A stretch of DNA of 64,000 bases from Streptomyces sp. WAC 01529 (GCF_003945545.1 NZ_CP029617.1:3793001-3857000); one strand, 5' to 3'; shown: positions 33,191-42,077, counted from the stretch's first letter. Notes: generated by a model not told the origin, from the sequence alone. Program-made: numbers and translations.

Positions 33191-34286
33191 GACGACGGGT
33201 ATGACGGGTATGACGGGCACGGCGGGCGAGATCCTCGCGGCCCATCTCCAGCACCAGGCCACGGAGTTCCTCCGCTCGCTGCGGCTGCACCGCGAGTCCA
33301 CGACGGACGCGCAGGGCGCGGAGGAGTCCCTGGCGGCGGCCCGCGCCCTGCGCCGCGCGGCCCGCCGCATCGGCGCCACGCTGCACACGTACCGCCCGCT
33401 CCTGGACACGGAGTGGGCGGCGTCCCTGCGCCCCGAACTGGCGTGGCTCTCGGGCACGCTGGCCCAGGAACACGCGTACGCCACCCGCCTCGACCGCCTC
33501 CTGAACGCCCTCCACCGCCTCTCGGGCCCACCCCCGGTACCGGCGCCTGCTGTGGGCAGTCGTTCCGCAGGGGCGGGCCCCGCCCTGGACGCTCCCGCTG
33601 TGGGCAGTCGTTCCGCAGGGCGGAACGGGTGGGCACAGCCCCAAGCGCAGGGTGCCGAGGAAAGAGGCGGCACCCCCCGCGGCCTGACGGTAGGCGCAGC
33701 CAAGGCCGCAGCCCTGCTGGAACGCCAGCTGACCCTGGCAAGGACGAGGGCCCACTCCACAGCCCTGCAAGCCTTCGGCTCCTCCCGCTTCCACGCGGTG
33801 GCGGACAACGTGGCCGTACTGGCCAGCGAGGTCCCCCTGCGCGACAGCGCGGACGACCTGAAGCCGCTGGCCGCCAAGGCCGAGGCGGAGCTGGCCGAAG
33901 CCGTCACCGTGCTCCCCCTCGGCCAGGCCGGCCACCCGTACAACGCCGAGGCCCTGCTCCACGGCCTCGCGGCCGAAACGGCCCCGGACGCCCAGGACGC
34001 CCCCTGGCTGAAGGTCCGCTCCCTGCTGCGCCTGCACCGGTACGCCCAGGAGGTCCTGGGCCACGTACCCCCCGAGCCCCGCCTTGCGGACGCGAGCCAC
34101 GCCCTGAACGTCCACCGCGAGGCCGCCGCCGCCGCGCAAGCCGCCGCACAGGCCGCCCGCACCCCCCGCATCGCCCCCGCCACGGCGTACGCCCTCGGCG
34201 TGCTCCACGCCGACCAGCGCCACGAGGTGGAGGCGGCCAGGTTCGCCTTCCAGCAGGCCTGGCAGCACGAGACGGTAGGGACATGA
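33171..34286 (+). CDS. CHAD-domain protein with repeat-derived linker
   Basis: 371 residues. CHAD domains are helical with conserved His/Arg that bind polyphosphate, so the overlap with ppk (last 20 bp) is meaningful. Conserved features: RALRRAARRIGATLHTYRPLL in the first half and SRFHAVADNVAVL plus LRLHRYAQEVLG in the second. Between the halves, about residues 122-165, is a Gly/Ala/Ser linker with PAVGSRSAG twice, encoded by a dispersed DNA repeat. The GTG at 33171 follows GGAGG. It ends in ATGA overlap with the Nudix gene. Confidence 0.9.
   Translation: MAQQHHETTGMTGMTGTAGEILAAHLQHQATEFLRSLRLHRESTTDAQGAEESLAAARALRRAARRIGATLHTYRPLLDTEWAASLRPELAWLSGTLAQEHAYATRLDRLLNALHRLSGPPPVPAPAVGSRSAGAGPALDAPAVGSRSAGRNGWAQPQAQGAEERGGTPRGLTVGAAKAAALLERQLTLARTRAHSTALQAFGSSRFHAVADNVAVLASEVPLRDSADDLKPLAAKAEAELAEAVTVLPLGQAGHPYNAEALLHGLAAETAPDAQDAPWLKVRSLLRLHRYAQEVLGHVPPEPRLADASHALNVHREAAAAAQAAAQAARTPRIAPATAYALGVLHADQRHEVEAARFAFQQAWQHETVGT
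33550..33627. repeat. In-frame duplicated repeat inside the CHAD gene
   Basis: CTGTGGGCAGTCGTTCCGCA occurs at 33550 and again at 33598 (48-bp period, in frame). The second copy continues into a perfect hairpin, CGTTCCGC-AGG-GCGGAACG (33609-33627), and GGGTGGGCACAG. This looks like a mobile or dispersed Streptomyces intergenic repeat caught inside a gene without breaking it. Confidence 0.75.
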
Positions 34287-34696
34287 CCGAGGACACCATC
34301 CTGGCCGCCGGCTGCGTCCTGTGGCGCCCCTCCTCCGCCGGCGGCACCCCGGAGATCTGCCTCGTCCATCGGCCCAAGTACGACGACTGGTCGCACCCCA
34401 AAGGCAAGCTGAAGCCCTCCGAGACCCCCCTGGCCGCCGCCCTGCGCGAGGTCGAGGAGGAGACCGGGCACCGCTGCGCGCCCGGCGCCCGCCTGCCCAC
34501 CGTCCACTACTCCGTGCAGGGCCGCCCCAAGCGGGTCGACTACTGGGCGGCACGGGCCGGCACCGGTCACTTCACGCCCCATCGCGAGGTCGACCGCATC
34601 ATCTGGCTCCCCCCGGCGGCGGCCCGCGACCGTCTCACCCAGGCGCGTGACCGGGGGCTTGTCGACGCTCTACTCAGGGTACTTAACGGGGCGTAG
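34283..34696 (+). CDS. Nudix hydrolase
   Basis: 137 residues with a full Nudix box G-x5-E-x7-REVEEE-xG (from GKLKPSETP to EEETG), which binds Mg and hydrolyses nucleoside diphosphate-linked compounds. A start LAAGCVLWRP and the W-S-H-P-K-G-K-L block resemble diadenosine polyphosphate or dinucleoside hydrolases encoded beside ppk/CHAD genes. ATGA overlap with the CHAD gene. Confidence 0.93.
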   Translation: MTEDTILAAGCVLWRPSSAGGTPEICLVHRPKYDDWSHPKGKLKPSETPLAAALREVEEETGHRCAPGARLPTVHYSVQGRPKRVDYWAARAGTGHFTPHREVDRIIWLPPAAARDRLTQARDRGLVDALLRVLNGA

Positions 34697-34746
34697 CCGA
34701 CCCACTACTTTCCGTGGAGTGATGTCTAACCAGGCCGACCGCCGAG

Positions 34747-34768
34747 GTTCACCCGCCGTTCACTCCGG
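34747..34768 (+). promoter_or_regulatory. PHO box upstream of pstS
   Basis: Two adjacent 11-bp direct-repeat units, GTTCACCCGCC (34747-34757) and GTTCACTCCGG (34758-34768), match the Streptomyces PhoP consensus GTTCACC-type repeats. 104 bp before the pstS GTG. A third weaker half, GCTTCACCTGT, follows at about 34779. Confidence 0.9.
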
Positions 34769-34871
34769 CCGCTCGGTGGCTTCACCTGTCCTGCCTAATT
34801 TCGGCCTTACCAAGACAGACATCGCACGCCGCCAGCAAAGGGCCGGCGGCTCCCGGAAGGAAAACCCGAAA

Positions 34872-35999
34872 GTGAAGCTTCAGCGCAAGAACCGGCTCCG
34901 CGCCCTCTCCCTCGGCGCCCTCGCCGTCTCCGGCGCCCTGGCCCTCACGGCGTGCGGCTCCGACGACACCAGCGGCTCGGGCGACGGCGGCAAGGAGACC
35001 AACGCCAACGCCAACATCAAGTGCGACGACGCCAAGGGCCAGCTCGCGGCCTCCGGCTCGTCCGCGCAGAAGAACGCGATCGACGCCTGGCGGAAGGTCT
35101 ACACGACCAACTGCAAGGACGTGCAGCTGAACTACAACCCGACGGGTTCGGGCGCCGGCATCACCGCGTTCCTCCAGGGCCAGACGGCGTTCGCCGGTTC
35201 CGACTCGGCGCTGAAGCCCGACGAGATCGAGAAGTCGAAGAAGGTCTGCAAGGACAGCCAGGCCATCGACCTGCCGATGGTCGGCGGCCCGATCGCCATC
35301 GGTTACAACGTCCCCGGCGTCGACAAGCTGACCCTGGACGCCAAGACCCTGGCCGACATCTTCAACGACAAGATCAAGACCTGGGACGACAAGGCGATCG
35401 CGAAGCTCAACCCCGACGCCAAGCTGCCCAAGACCAAGGTCCAGGCCTTCCACCGCTCCGACGAGTCCGGCACCACGGACAACTTCACCAAGTACCTGAA
35501 GGGCGCCGCCCCCAGCGCCTGGCCCTACGAGCCGGGCAAGTCGTGGGAGCCCAAGGGCGGCCAGTCCGCGAACGGCTCCGCCGGTGTCGCGGGCCAGGTC
35601 AAGCAGACCCCGGGCGCCATCTCCTACTTCGAGCTCTCCTACGCGGGCGACGGCATCAAGACCGTCGACCTGAAGACGGAGGCCAAGGAGCCGGTGAAGG
35701 CCACCGTCGACAACGCCTCCGAGGCGATCTCCGAGGCCAAGGTCGTCGGCAAGGGCAAGGACCTCGCCCTGGAGCTGAACTACAAGCCCACCGCCGAGGG
35801 CGCCTACCCGATCACCCTGGTGACGTACGAGGTCGTCTGCGAGAAGGGCAACAAGGCCGACACGCTCGCCGCCACCAAGTCCTTCCTGACCTACATCGCC
35901 AGCGAGGACGGCCAGAACGTCCTCAAGGAGAACGACTACGCGCCGATCCCGGCCGAGATCATCACCAAGGTCCGCTCCACCGTCGCGGGCCTGAGCTAG
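34872..35999 (+). CDS. pstS: Phosphate-binding lipoprotein PstS
   Basis: 375 residues with lipoprotein signal and lipobox LTAC (Cys28). The periplasmic-binding domain has ASGSSAQKNAI near residue 57, PTGSGAGITAFLQG and FHRSDESGTTDNFTKYL, which make the phosphate pocket. High-affinity phosphate capture for PstCAB. GTG start at 34872, 7 nt after GGAAGGAAAA. Controlled by the upstream PHO box. A perfect hairpin separates it from pstC, allowing excess PstS. Confidence 0.97.
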   Translation: MKLQRKNRLRALSLGALAVSGALALTACGSDDTSGSGDGGKETNANANIKCDDAKGQLAASGSSAQKNAIDAWRKVYTTNCKDVQLNYNPTGSGAGITAFLQGQTAFAGSDSALKPDEIEKSKKVCKDSQAIDLPMVGGPIAIGYNVPGVDKLTLDAKTLADIFNDKIKTWDDKAIAKLNPDAKLPKTKVQAFHRSDESGTTDNFTKYLKGAAPSAWPYEPGKSWEPKGGQSANGSAGVAGQVKQTPGAISYFELSYAGDGIKTVDLKTEAKEPVKATVDNASEAISEAKVVGKGKDLALELNYKPTAEGAYPITLVTYEVVCEKGNKADTLAATKSFLTYIASEDGQNVLKENDYAPIPAEIITKVRSTVAGLS

Positions 36000-36008
36000 C
36001 TGAACCGA

Positions 36009-36043
36009 GTGCGGCCGGCCCCGCAGAACCGGGCCGGCCGCAC
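36009..36043 (+). terminator. Hairpin between pstS and pstC
   Basis: Perfect 13-bp arms GTGCGGCCGGCCC and complement around a 9-nt loop, 9 bp after the pstS stop. Inside an operon, so more likely a partial terminator or a 3' stabiliser that raises pstS mRNA over pstCAB. Confidence 0.75.
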
Positions 36044-36112
36044 CGTCCGGTGCACCGCCGCCACGGAGCGCCCGCAGCACACGCGAGGCAGCTCCGCAGA
36101 CCGGAGAACCCC

Positions 36113-37135
36113 ATGGACATAGCAAGCAACACGACTTCACCCCCACCAGTCGACGACGCGAAGCCCGCCGCCCCCGTGGACAAGGCCGCCGCCCGCGGCG
36201 CCACCCGCCCCGGCGACAAGATCTTCCTCGGGTTCTCCCGGGGATCCGGCATCGCGCTCCTCGCGATCATGGCCGCCATCGCGGTGTTCCTCACCTACCG
36301 CACGGCCCTCGCGCTCGCCGACAACACGGGCAACTTCCTCACCACCTTCGAGTGGGACCCGGCCGGTGCCTCCACCGGCGGCAAGCCGTACTTCGGCATC
36401 GCGGTCCTGGTCTTCGGCACGGTGGTCAGCTCGCTGATCGCCCTGGTGATCGCGGTCCCCGTCGCCATCGGCATCGCGCTCTTCATCTCGCACTACGCGC
36501 CGCGCAAGCTGGCCACCCCCATCGCGTACGTGATCGACCTGCTGGCCGCCGTGCCCTCGATCGTGTACGGCCTGTGGGGCGCCCTCGTGGTCGCGCCCAA
36601 CCTCACCGGCCTCTACAGCTGGCTCGACGACTACTTCGGCTGGACCGGGATCTTCGAGTACAACGGCGGCGCCCCGCGCTCCCTGATGACCGTGGGCATC
36701 CTCCTCGCGATCATGATCCTGCCGATCATCACGAACGTGAGCCGCGAGGTCTTCCTCCAGGTCCCGAAGATGCACGAGGAGGCCGCGCTGGCCCTCGGCG
36801 CCACGCGCTGGGAGGTCATCCGCATGTCGGTGCTCCCCTTCGGCCGCTCCGGCATCATCTCCGCCTCGATGCTGGGCCTCGGCCGCGCGCTCGGCGAGAC
36901 GATCGCCGTCGCCACCGTGCTCTCCCCGTCCTTCCTGATCAACGCGTCCGTGCTCGACTACGGCGGCGGCACCTTCGCCCAGAACATCGCCAGCAAGTTC
37001 AACGAGGCCAGTGAGTACGGCCAGGACGCGCTCATCGCCTCCGGCCTGATCCTGTTCATCATCACGCTGCTGGTCAACGGCGCGGCCCGCCTGATCATCG
37101 CGCGCCGCAAGGAGTACTCGGGGGCCAACGCATGA
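36113..37135 (+). CDS. pstC: Phosphate ABC transporter permease PstC
   Basis: 340 residues, six membrane helices, ~30-residue Pro/Ala-rich N-terminus, and the inner-membrane permease loop EEAALALGATRWEVIRMSVLP (EAA motif). Overlaps pstA by 4 bp (ATGA). Confidence 0.96.
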   Translation: MDIASNTTSPPPVDDAKPAAPVDKAAARGATRPGDKIFLGFSRGSGIALLAIMAAIAVFLTYRTALALADNTGNFLTTFEWDPAGASTGGKPYFGIAVLVFGTVVSSLIALVIAVPVAIGIALFISHYAPRKLATPIAYVIDLLAAVPSIVYGLWGALVVAPNLTGLYSWLDDYFGWTGIFEYNGGAPRSLMTVGILLAIMILPIITNVSREVFLQVPKMHEEAALALGATRWEVIRMSVLPFGRSGIISASMLGLGRALGETIAVATVLSPSFLINASVLDYGGGTFAQNIASKFNEASEYGQDALIASGLILFIITLLVNGAARLIIARRKEYSGANA

Positions 37136-38205
37136 GCACCACGACACCCACCCCGACCGGGCCGCTCACCAAGCGCCCCTCGACGCTCAAGGCGGCCAGC
37201 CTCCCGCGCTGGTCCCCCCTCGCCGTCGCCGCCGCCTCGGCCGCCGTCGCCATCGGCATCGGCGCGGGCGCGGGACTGCACAGCCGCATCCAGTGGGGCC
37301 TGATAGCCGCGATCCTCTTCATCGCCGGCTCGTACGCCCTCGCGGTCACCGTCGAGGGCACCCGCCAGGCCAGGGACCGCCTCGCCACCTCGCTGGTGTG
37401 GGTGATGTTCCTGATGGCCGTCGTCCCGCTGGCCTCGCTGATCTACGAGACCGTCCAGCGCGGCATCAAGGTCTTCGACGTCTACTTCCTGACCCACTCC
37501 ATGGGCGTCCTCTCCGACGACGAGACCGGCGGCGGCATCTACCACGCCCTCATCGGCACCCTCCAGCAGGTGCTCCTCGCGTCGGCCATCGCCGTGCCGA
37601 TCGGCCTGCTCACCGCGATCTACCTCGTCGAGTACGGGCGGGGGAAGCTCTCCAAGGTCATCACGTTCTTCGTGGACGTCATGACCGGCATCCCCTCGAT
37701 CGTCGCGGGCCTGTTCGTCCTCAGCTTCTGGATCCTGATCCTCGGCTTCGGCTACTCCGGCTGGGCCGGTGCGATGGCGCTGGCGATCCTGATGATGCCG
37801 GTGATCGTCCGCTCCACCGAGGAGATGCTCAAGCTCGTCCCGAACGAGCTGCGCGAGGCCTCGCTCGCCCTCGGTGTGCCGAAGTGGCGGACCATTCTGA
37901 AGGTCGTCCTGCCCACCGCGATCGGCGGCATCACCACGGGCGTCATGCTCTCGGTGGCCCGCATCGCCGGTGAGACCGCGCCGGTCCTGCTCCTGGTCTG
38001 GGTGAACCCCCTGATCAACACGAACCCCTTCGAGGGCTCGCAGGCCTCGCTGCCGCTGTACGTCTACCAGCAGTACGCGGCAGGCACCGACGCGTCGTAC
38101 GACCGTGCCTGGGCGGCGGCGCTCGCCCTCATCGGCTTCATCATGATCCTCAACCTGGCGGCCCGCGGCGTAGCGCGCTGGAAGGCCCCCAAGACGGGCC
38201 GCTGA
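37132..38205 (+). CDS. pstA: Phosphate ABC transporter permease PstA
   Basis: 357 residues, about seven helices; EAA loop with REASLALGVPKWRTILKVVLP. Extra N-terminal helices compared with E. coli PstA (296), as usual in actinobacteria. Partner of PstC in the membrane channel. Confidence 0.96.
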   Translation: MSTTTPTPTGPLTKRPSTLKAASLPRWSPLAVAAASAAVAIGIGAGAGLHSRIQWGLIAAILFIAGSYALAVTVEGTRQARDRLATSLVWVMFLMAVVPLASLIYETVQRGIKVFDVYFLTHSMGVLSDDETGGGIYHALIGTLQQVLLASAIAVPIGLLTAIYLVEYGRGKLSKVITFFVDVMTGIPSIVAGLFVLSFWILILGFGYSGWAGAMALAILMMPVIVRSTEEMLKLVPNELREASLALGVPKWRTILKVVLPTAIGGITTGVMLSVARIAGETAPVLLLVWVNPLINTNPFEGSQASLPLYVYQQYAAGTDASYDRAWAAALALIGFIMILNLAARGVARWKAPKTGR

Positions 38206-38258
38206 GCGGCCAATCAGCGACCCTCTCGCACTCCCCCTCGAAAGAAGCAGTGATCCCC

Positions 38259-39035
38259 ATGGCCAAGCGAATCGACGTATCGGGCCTGACCGCCTACTAC
38301 GGCTCCCACAAGGCGATCGACGACATCTCGATGACCGTGGAGCCCCGCTCGGTGACCGCCTTCATCGGCCCGTCCGGCTGCGGCAAGTCCACGTTCCTGC
38401 GCACCCTGAACCGTATGCACGAGGTCACCCCGGGCGGCCGCGTCGAGGGCAAGGTGCTCCTGGACGACGAGGATCTCTACGGCAGCGGCGTGGACCCGGT
38501 GGCCGTGCGCCGCACGATCGGCATGGTCTTCCAGCGCCCGAACCCCTTCCCCACCATGTCGATCTTCGACAACGTGGCGGCGGGCCTGCGGCTCAACGGC
38601 TCGTACAAGAAGTCCGAGCTGAACGACGTCGTGGAGAAGTCCCTCAAGGGCGCGAACCTCTGGAACGAGGTCAAGGACCGCCTGAACAAGCCCGGCTCGG
38701 GCCTCTCCGGCGGTCAGCAGCAGCGGCTGTGCATCGCGCGGGCGATCGCGGTCGAGCCGCAGGTCCTCCTGATGGACGAGCCGTGCTCGGCCCTGGACCC
38801 GATCTCGACCCTCGCCATCGAGGACCTGATCGGCGAGCTGAAGGAGCGCTTCACGATCGTCATCGTGACGCACAACATGCAGCAGGCGGCCCGCGTCTCG
38901 GACCGCACGGCCTTCTTCAACCTCTCCGCGGTCGGCCAGCCCGGCAAGCTCATCGAGATCGACGACACGGAGCGGATCTTCTCCAACCCGTCCGTGCAGG
39001 CCACCGAGGACTACATCTCGGGCCGCTTCGGCTAG
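38259..39035 (+). CDS. pstB: Phosphate ABC transporter ATPase PstB
   Basis: 258 residues: Walker A GPSGCGKST, signature LSGGQQQRL, Walker B VLLMDEPCSALDP, switch His in VTHNM. Length equals E. coli PstB (257). ATG at 38259 is preferred; an in-frame GTG 9 nt upstream also has AGAAG nearby. Last gene of pstSCAB, followed by a terminator. phoU is not adjacent. Confidence 0.96.
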   Translation: MAKRIDVSGLTAYYGSHKAIDDISMTVEPRSVTAFIGPSGCGKSTFLRTLNRMHEVTPGGRVEGKVLLDDEDLYGSGVDPVAVRRTIGMVFQRPNPFPTMSIFDNVAAGLRLNGSYKKSELNDVVEKSLKGANLWNEVKDRLNKPGSGLSGGQQQRLCIARAIAVEPQVLLMDEPCSALDPISTLAIEDLIGELKERFTIVIVTHNMQQAARVSDRTAFFNLSAVGQPGKLIEIDDTERIFSNPSVQATEDYISGRFG

Positions 39036-39092
39036 GCCACCCCCCGACTCCCCGCGGTGCTGCATGGCGGTGCCACCGCAGGGACAACAAAG

Positions 39093-39127
39093 AAAGGCCC
39101 GCCCCTGGCTCCCGGGGGCGGGCCTTT
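39093..39127. terminator. pst operon terminator
   Basis: Perfect 13-bp arms, AAAGGCCCGCCCC (39093-39105) and GGGGCGGGCCTTT (39115-39127), ending in TTT on the plus strand and suited to the convergent pit gene as well. Confidence 0.85.
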
Positions 39128-39139
39128 CCGATGTGCGGG

Positions 39140-39218
39140 GGGGTGCGCGCCCCTCAGGAGGAGCGCCCCGAAGGGGCGCGGGGAACTGCGCGACCAGCCA
39201 CAGCGAGCCCGCAGCCGA
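39140..39218. repeat. Dispersed Streptomyces intergenic repeat (GGGGCGCGGGGAACTGCGCG type)
   Basis: Contains GCGCCCC-GAA-GGGGCGC (39163-39179) then GGGGAACTGCGCGACCAGCC and GAGCCCGCAGCCG. I know this text as a high-copy intergenic repeat in many Streptomyces genomes; role unknown. It abuts the 3' end of pit. Confidence 0.75.
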
Positions 39219-39222
39219 AGAC

Positions 39223-40221
39223 CTACAGGAACGCGAGGTTAACGATCCAGAAGCTAACAGCCGCCACCAAGGCAGCCGCAGGCATCGTGATGAACCAGCC
39301 CAGAATGATGTTCTTGGCCACCCCCCACCGCACCGCGTTCACACGCTTCGTCGCGCCCACACCCATGATCGCGGAAGTGATGACGTGAGTCGTCGAGATC
39401 GGCGCGTGGAACATGAACGCGGTGGTGAACATGATGCCCGCCCCCGTCGTCTCGGCGGCGAACCCTTGCGGCGGATCCAGCTCGATGATCTTGCGCCCGA
39501 GCGTCCGCATGATGCGCCAGCCGCCCGCGTACGTACCCGCCGACAGCATCAGCGCACAGGCGACCTTCACCCAGATCGGAATCGGCGCGTCCGCGCTCTG
39601 CACATCGGAGATGACCAGGGCCATCACCACGATGCCCATCGTCTTCTGGGCGTCCTGGAGACCGTGCCCGAGCGCCATGCCGGCCGCGGACACCGTCTGC
39701 GCGATACGGAAGCCGCGCTTGGCCTTGTGCGGGTTGGACCTGCGGAACATCCACATGATCGCGCACATCACCAGGTAACCGGCCACGAGGCCGACCACCG
39801 GGGAGACGAACATGGGGATGACGATCTTGTCGAGGACCCCGGACCAGATGACCCCGATCCCCCCGGCGAGCGCCGCTCCGACCATGCCGCCGAAGAGCGC
39901 GTGCGAGGAGGACGAGGGAAGTCCGAAGTACCAGGTGATGAGGTTCCACACGATCGCGCCGATGAGCGCCGCGAAGAGGATCCACATCCCCTTGTCGCCG
40001 TGCGGGGTCTCGATGATCCCCTCGCTGACGGTCTTGGCGACACCGCTGCCCATGAAGGCACCGGCGAGGTTCATCACCGCGGCCATGGCGAGCGCCGCGC
40101 GGGGCGTCAGCGCCCGCGTGGAGACGGAGGTGGCGATGGCGTTCGCGGAGTCGTGAAAGCCGTTCGTGTACGTGAAGCCGAGCGCGACGCCGATGGTCAC
40201 GACCAAAGCAAAGGTGTCCAT
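39223..40221 (-). CDS. pitH1: PiT-family low-affinity phosphate transporter
   Basis: 332 residues, about ten helices, with both PiT signatures: GFHDSANAIATSVSTRALTP near residue 22 and, in the second half, GRKIIELDPPQGFAAETT with HAPISTTHVI. Imports metal-phosphate with proton. Start ATG at 40221, 8 bp after the DUF47 gene stop. Name follows gene order in S. coelicolor, from memory. Confidence 0.92.
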   Translation of the reverse strand: MDTFALVVTIGVALGFTYTNGFHDSANAIATSVSTRALTPRAALAMAAVMNLAGAFMGSGVAKTVSEGIIETPHGDKGMWILFAALIGAIVWNLITWYFGLPSSSSHALFGGMVGAALAGGIGVIWSGVLDKIVIPMFVSPVVGLVAGYLVMCAIMWMFRRSNPHKAKRGFRIAQTVSAAGMALGHGLQDAQKTMGIVVMALVISDVQSADAPIPIWVKVACALMLSAGTYAGGWRIMRTLGRKIIELDPPQGFAAETTGAGIMFTTAFMFHAPISTTHVITSAIMGVGATKRVNAVRWGVAKNIILGWFITMPAAALVAAVSFWIVNLAFL

Positions 40222-40228
40222 GGAGGGG

Positions 40229-40849
40229 TCAGGACTCCTTGACCGCGATGGTCTCCACGGTGTTCGCCACATGCTCGAAGGCGTCGGCGGCCTCTTCGAG
40301 GACGTCCACGATCTGCTTGAGCTTCAGCACCTCCATGGCGTCGTACTTGCCGTTGAAGAGCTGGGCCAGGAGCTTGCGGTGGATCTGGTCGGCCTGGTTC
40401 TCCAGACGGTTGACCTCGATCCAGTACTCGGTGAGGTTCTCCATGGTCCGCAGGTTCGGCATGGCCTCGGCCGTCAGCTCGGCGGCCCGGGAGAGGACCT
40501 CGATCTGCTGCTCGACGCCCTTGGGGAGTTCCTCGACCTGGTAGAGGACGACCAGGTCGACGGCCTCCTCCATGAAGTCCATGATGTCGTCCAGGGACGA
40601 CGCGAGGTTGTAGATGTCCTCGCGGTCGAACGGCGTGATGAACGAGGAGTTCAGCTGGTGGAAGATCGCATGCGTCGCGTCGTCTCCCGCGTGTTCCGCG
40701 GCCCGCATACGCTCTGCGATCTCGGCCCGCGCGGAAGAGTCCGCTCCGAGCAGTTCCATGAGGAGCTTCGAGCCCGTGACGATGTTGTCCGCGGATGCGG
40801 CGAACATGTCGTAGAAGCTCGTCTCCCTGGGGGTCAGACGAAAGCGCAC
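40229..40849 (-). CDS. DUF47/PhoU-like partner of Pit transporter
   Basis: 206 residues, all-helical PhoU-like domain beginning MRFRLTPRETSFYDMF, with acidic metal-binding blocks DREDIYNLASSLDDIMDFMEEA. In other bacteria these proteins modulate the adjacent Pit transporter. GTG at 40849; co-directional with pit, 7-bp gap. Confidence 0.93.
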   Translation of the reverse strand: MRFRLTPRETSFYDMFAASADNIVTGSKLLMELLGADSSARAEIAERMRAAEHAGDDATHAIFHQLNSSFITPFDREDIYNLASSLDDIMDFMEEAVDLVVLYQVEELPKGVEQQIEVLSRAAELTAEAMPNLRTMENLTEYWIEVNRLENQADQIHRKLLAQLFNGKYDAMEVLKLKQIVDVLEEAADAFEHVANTVETIAVKES

Positions 40850-40982
40850 GTGGGGTCCTCGGGGTGCTCTGGATGCGGTCAGGCTGATGCTAGGCGCATC
40901 ATCCGGCCACGGCTAACCGGCCGCTCCCCAGTGTCGCCCATCAGGCACAGTGATCAGCACACCCCCCGAGAAATCGGCTAAG

Positions 40983-41003
40983 ATATACCCACCAGGGGTA
41001 TAT
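40983..41003. promoter_or_regulatory. CsoR operator
   Basis: ATATACCC-ACCAG-GGGTATAT (inverted repeat, 40983-41003) matches the CsoR/Cu-operator form with TATACCC and GGGTATA arms. It lies 44 bp upstream of csoR and is the most AT-rich spot of the region, so it should overlap the promoter. Confidence 0.88.
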
Positions 41004-41047
41004 GGATCAGCGAAAATGCCCCATGCCCCTTTCAGGAGGAGGACGCG

Positions 41048-41407
41048 ATGACGACCACCGACGCGGCAGCGGTGACCCCGGAGACGCCCGAAGCGCCCTC
41101 CGAGCACGGTGACCACGCTCACGGCGTGCACGGGTACCACAAGCAGAAGGACGAACACCTCAAGCGCCTGCGCCGCATCGAGGGCCAGATCCGGGGCCTG
41201 CAGCGCATGGTTGAGGAGGACGTCTACTGCATCGACATACTCACGCAGGTCTCGGCGAGCACGAAGGCACTCCAGTCCTTCGCGCTCCAGCTCCTGGAGG
41301 AACACCTGCGGCACTGCGTGGCCGACGCGGCGGTCAAGGGGGGCGCGGAGATCGACGCGAAGGTGGAAGAGGCGACGAAGGCGATCGCGCGGATGCTCCG
41401 CACGTAA
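41048..41407 (+). CDS. csoR: Copper-sensing repressor CsoR
   Basis: 119 residues with the Cu(I) ligand triad Cys61 (VYCIDIL), His86 (EEHLRH) and Cys90, on the helices of the all-alpha tetramer. Also RIEGQIRGLQRM, the DNA-contacting block. The N-terminus holds an extra His-rich stretch (HGDHAHGVHGYH). Cu(I) binding releases the repressor from the operator upstream, giving autoregulation. No copA or copZ follows; its other targets lie elsewhere. Strong RBS AGGAGGAGGA. Confidence 0.96.
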   Translation: MTTTDAAAVTPETPEAPSEHGDHAHGVHGYHKQKDEHLKRLRRIEGQIRGLQRMVEEDVYCIDILTQVSASTKALQSFALQLLEEHLRHCVADAAVKGGAEIDAKVEEATKAIARMLRT

Positions 41408-41687
41408 CACTCCCGCGAGGAAAAGCACCCCGAACCCCCGGCGCGGGCGGCGCGCCCCGCGCCGCAGGGCCCCTACGTTCGCCGCTCGGTGCGGGGTGAA
41501 CGGGTGGGTGGGTGGGAGGGATCGCCGCGGAGCGGCGGATAGGTCGGAGGGGCAGGCCCGGGCCGGCTGACGCAGCCCGCAGGGCCAGGGGGCAAGGGGC
41601 AACGCCCGCCCAGGGGGCGGACCGAGCCCCGGGGGTCAAGCGGCGCCGCAGGCCGAGGCAGGCCCCGCTCAAGGCGCCCCGCCAGCC
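41408..41687. repeat. 280-bp spacer with a copy of the 16.7-kb repeat family
   Basis: 41497-41538 reads TGAACGGGTGGGTGGGTGG then CGCCGCGGAGCGGCGG, the same order as the inverted units at 17029-17189. The rest is GC-rich with short GGCAAGGGGCAACGCC-type inverted pieces. No gene seen. Confidence 0.65.
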
Positions 41688-41873
41688 CTAGCTCAGGTCG
41701 CCCGACAAGGGCCCCGCCTCATCGGACACCCGCAGAACCTCGTCGATCCGGTCAAAGCTGAGCCGCTCGGCCGCCGCACTCGCCGCAATGATGAGTTCGC
41801 CGCAGAGCTCGATCTCGGCGAGGGCGACGTGGTCCTGAACCGCCGTACCGCCACGCATAGGAGCCACGTTCAT
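41688..41873 (-). CDS. Small soluble protein, 61 aa
   Basis: ATG at 41873 with AGGAAGAGG seven bases upstream opens MNVAPMRGGTAVQDHVALAE, a compact alpha-helical protein with one Cys and an acidic C-terminus (DEAGPLSGDLS). Codon use fits the genome and the RBS is good. Function not recognised. Similar short ORFs next to this lipoprotein locus are known in Streptomyces, as far as I recall. Confidence 0.65.
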   Translation of the reverse strand: MNVAPMRGGTAVQDHVALAEIELCGELIIAASAAAERLSFDRIDEVLRVSDEAGPLSGDLS

Positions 41874-42077
41874 CACCTCTTCCTGACCAGCACCGGAAAC
41901 CAGAGCGGGAAACCGGAGCCGGAGACCCGAGCCGGGGAAGAGAACCCGAACCCCGCGCCCGGCACCGGCACCGCCACCCGGCCCCCCGCACCGACTTTCG
42001 TACCGACTTCCTAGAGTAGGGAGTGGTCTACACACCGCGCATGGCACGGACGGACCATTTCCTCCAGCCGTAGGCGA

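Noticed and set aside
31616..34582. A 988-codon minus-strand open frame across ppk, CHAD and Nudix genes
   Set aside because: It is antisense to three strongly supported genes. High-GC codon bias leaves long antisense frames open; its sequence has no domain signal.
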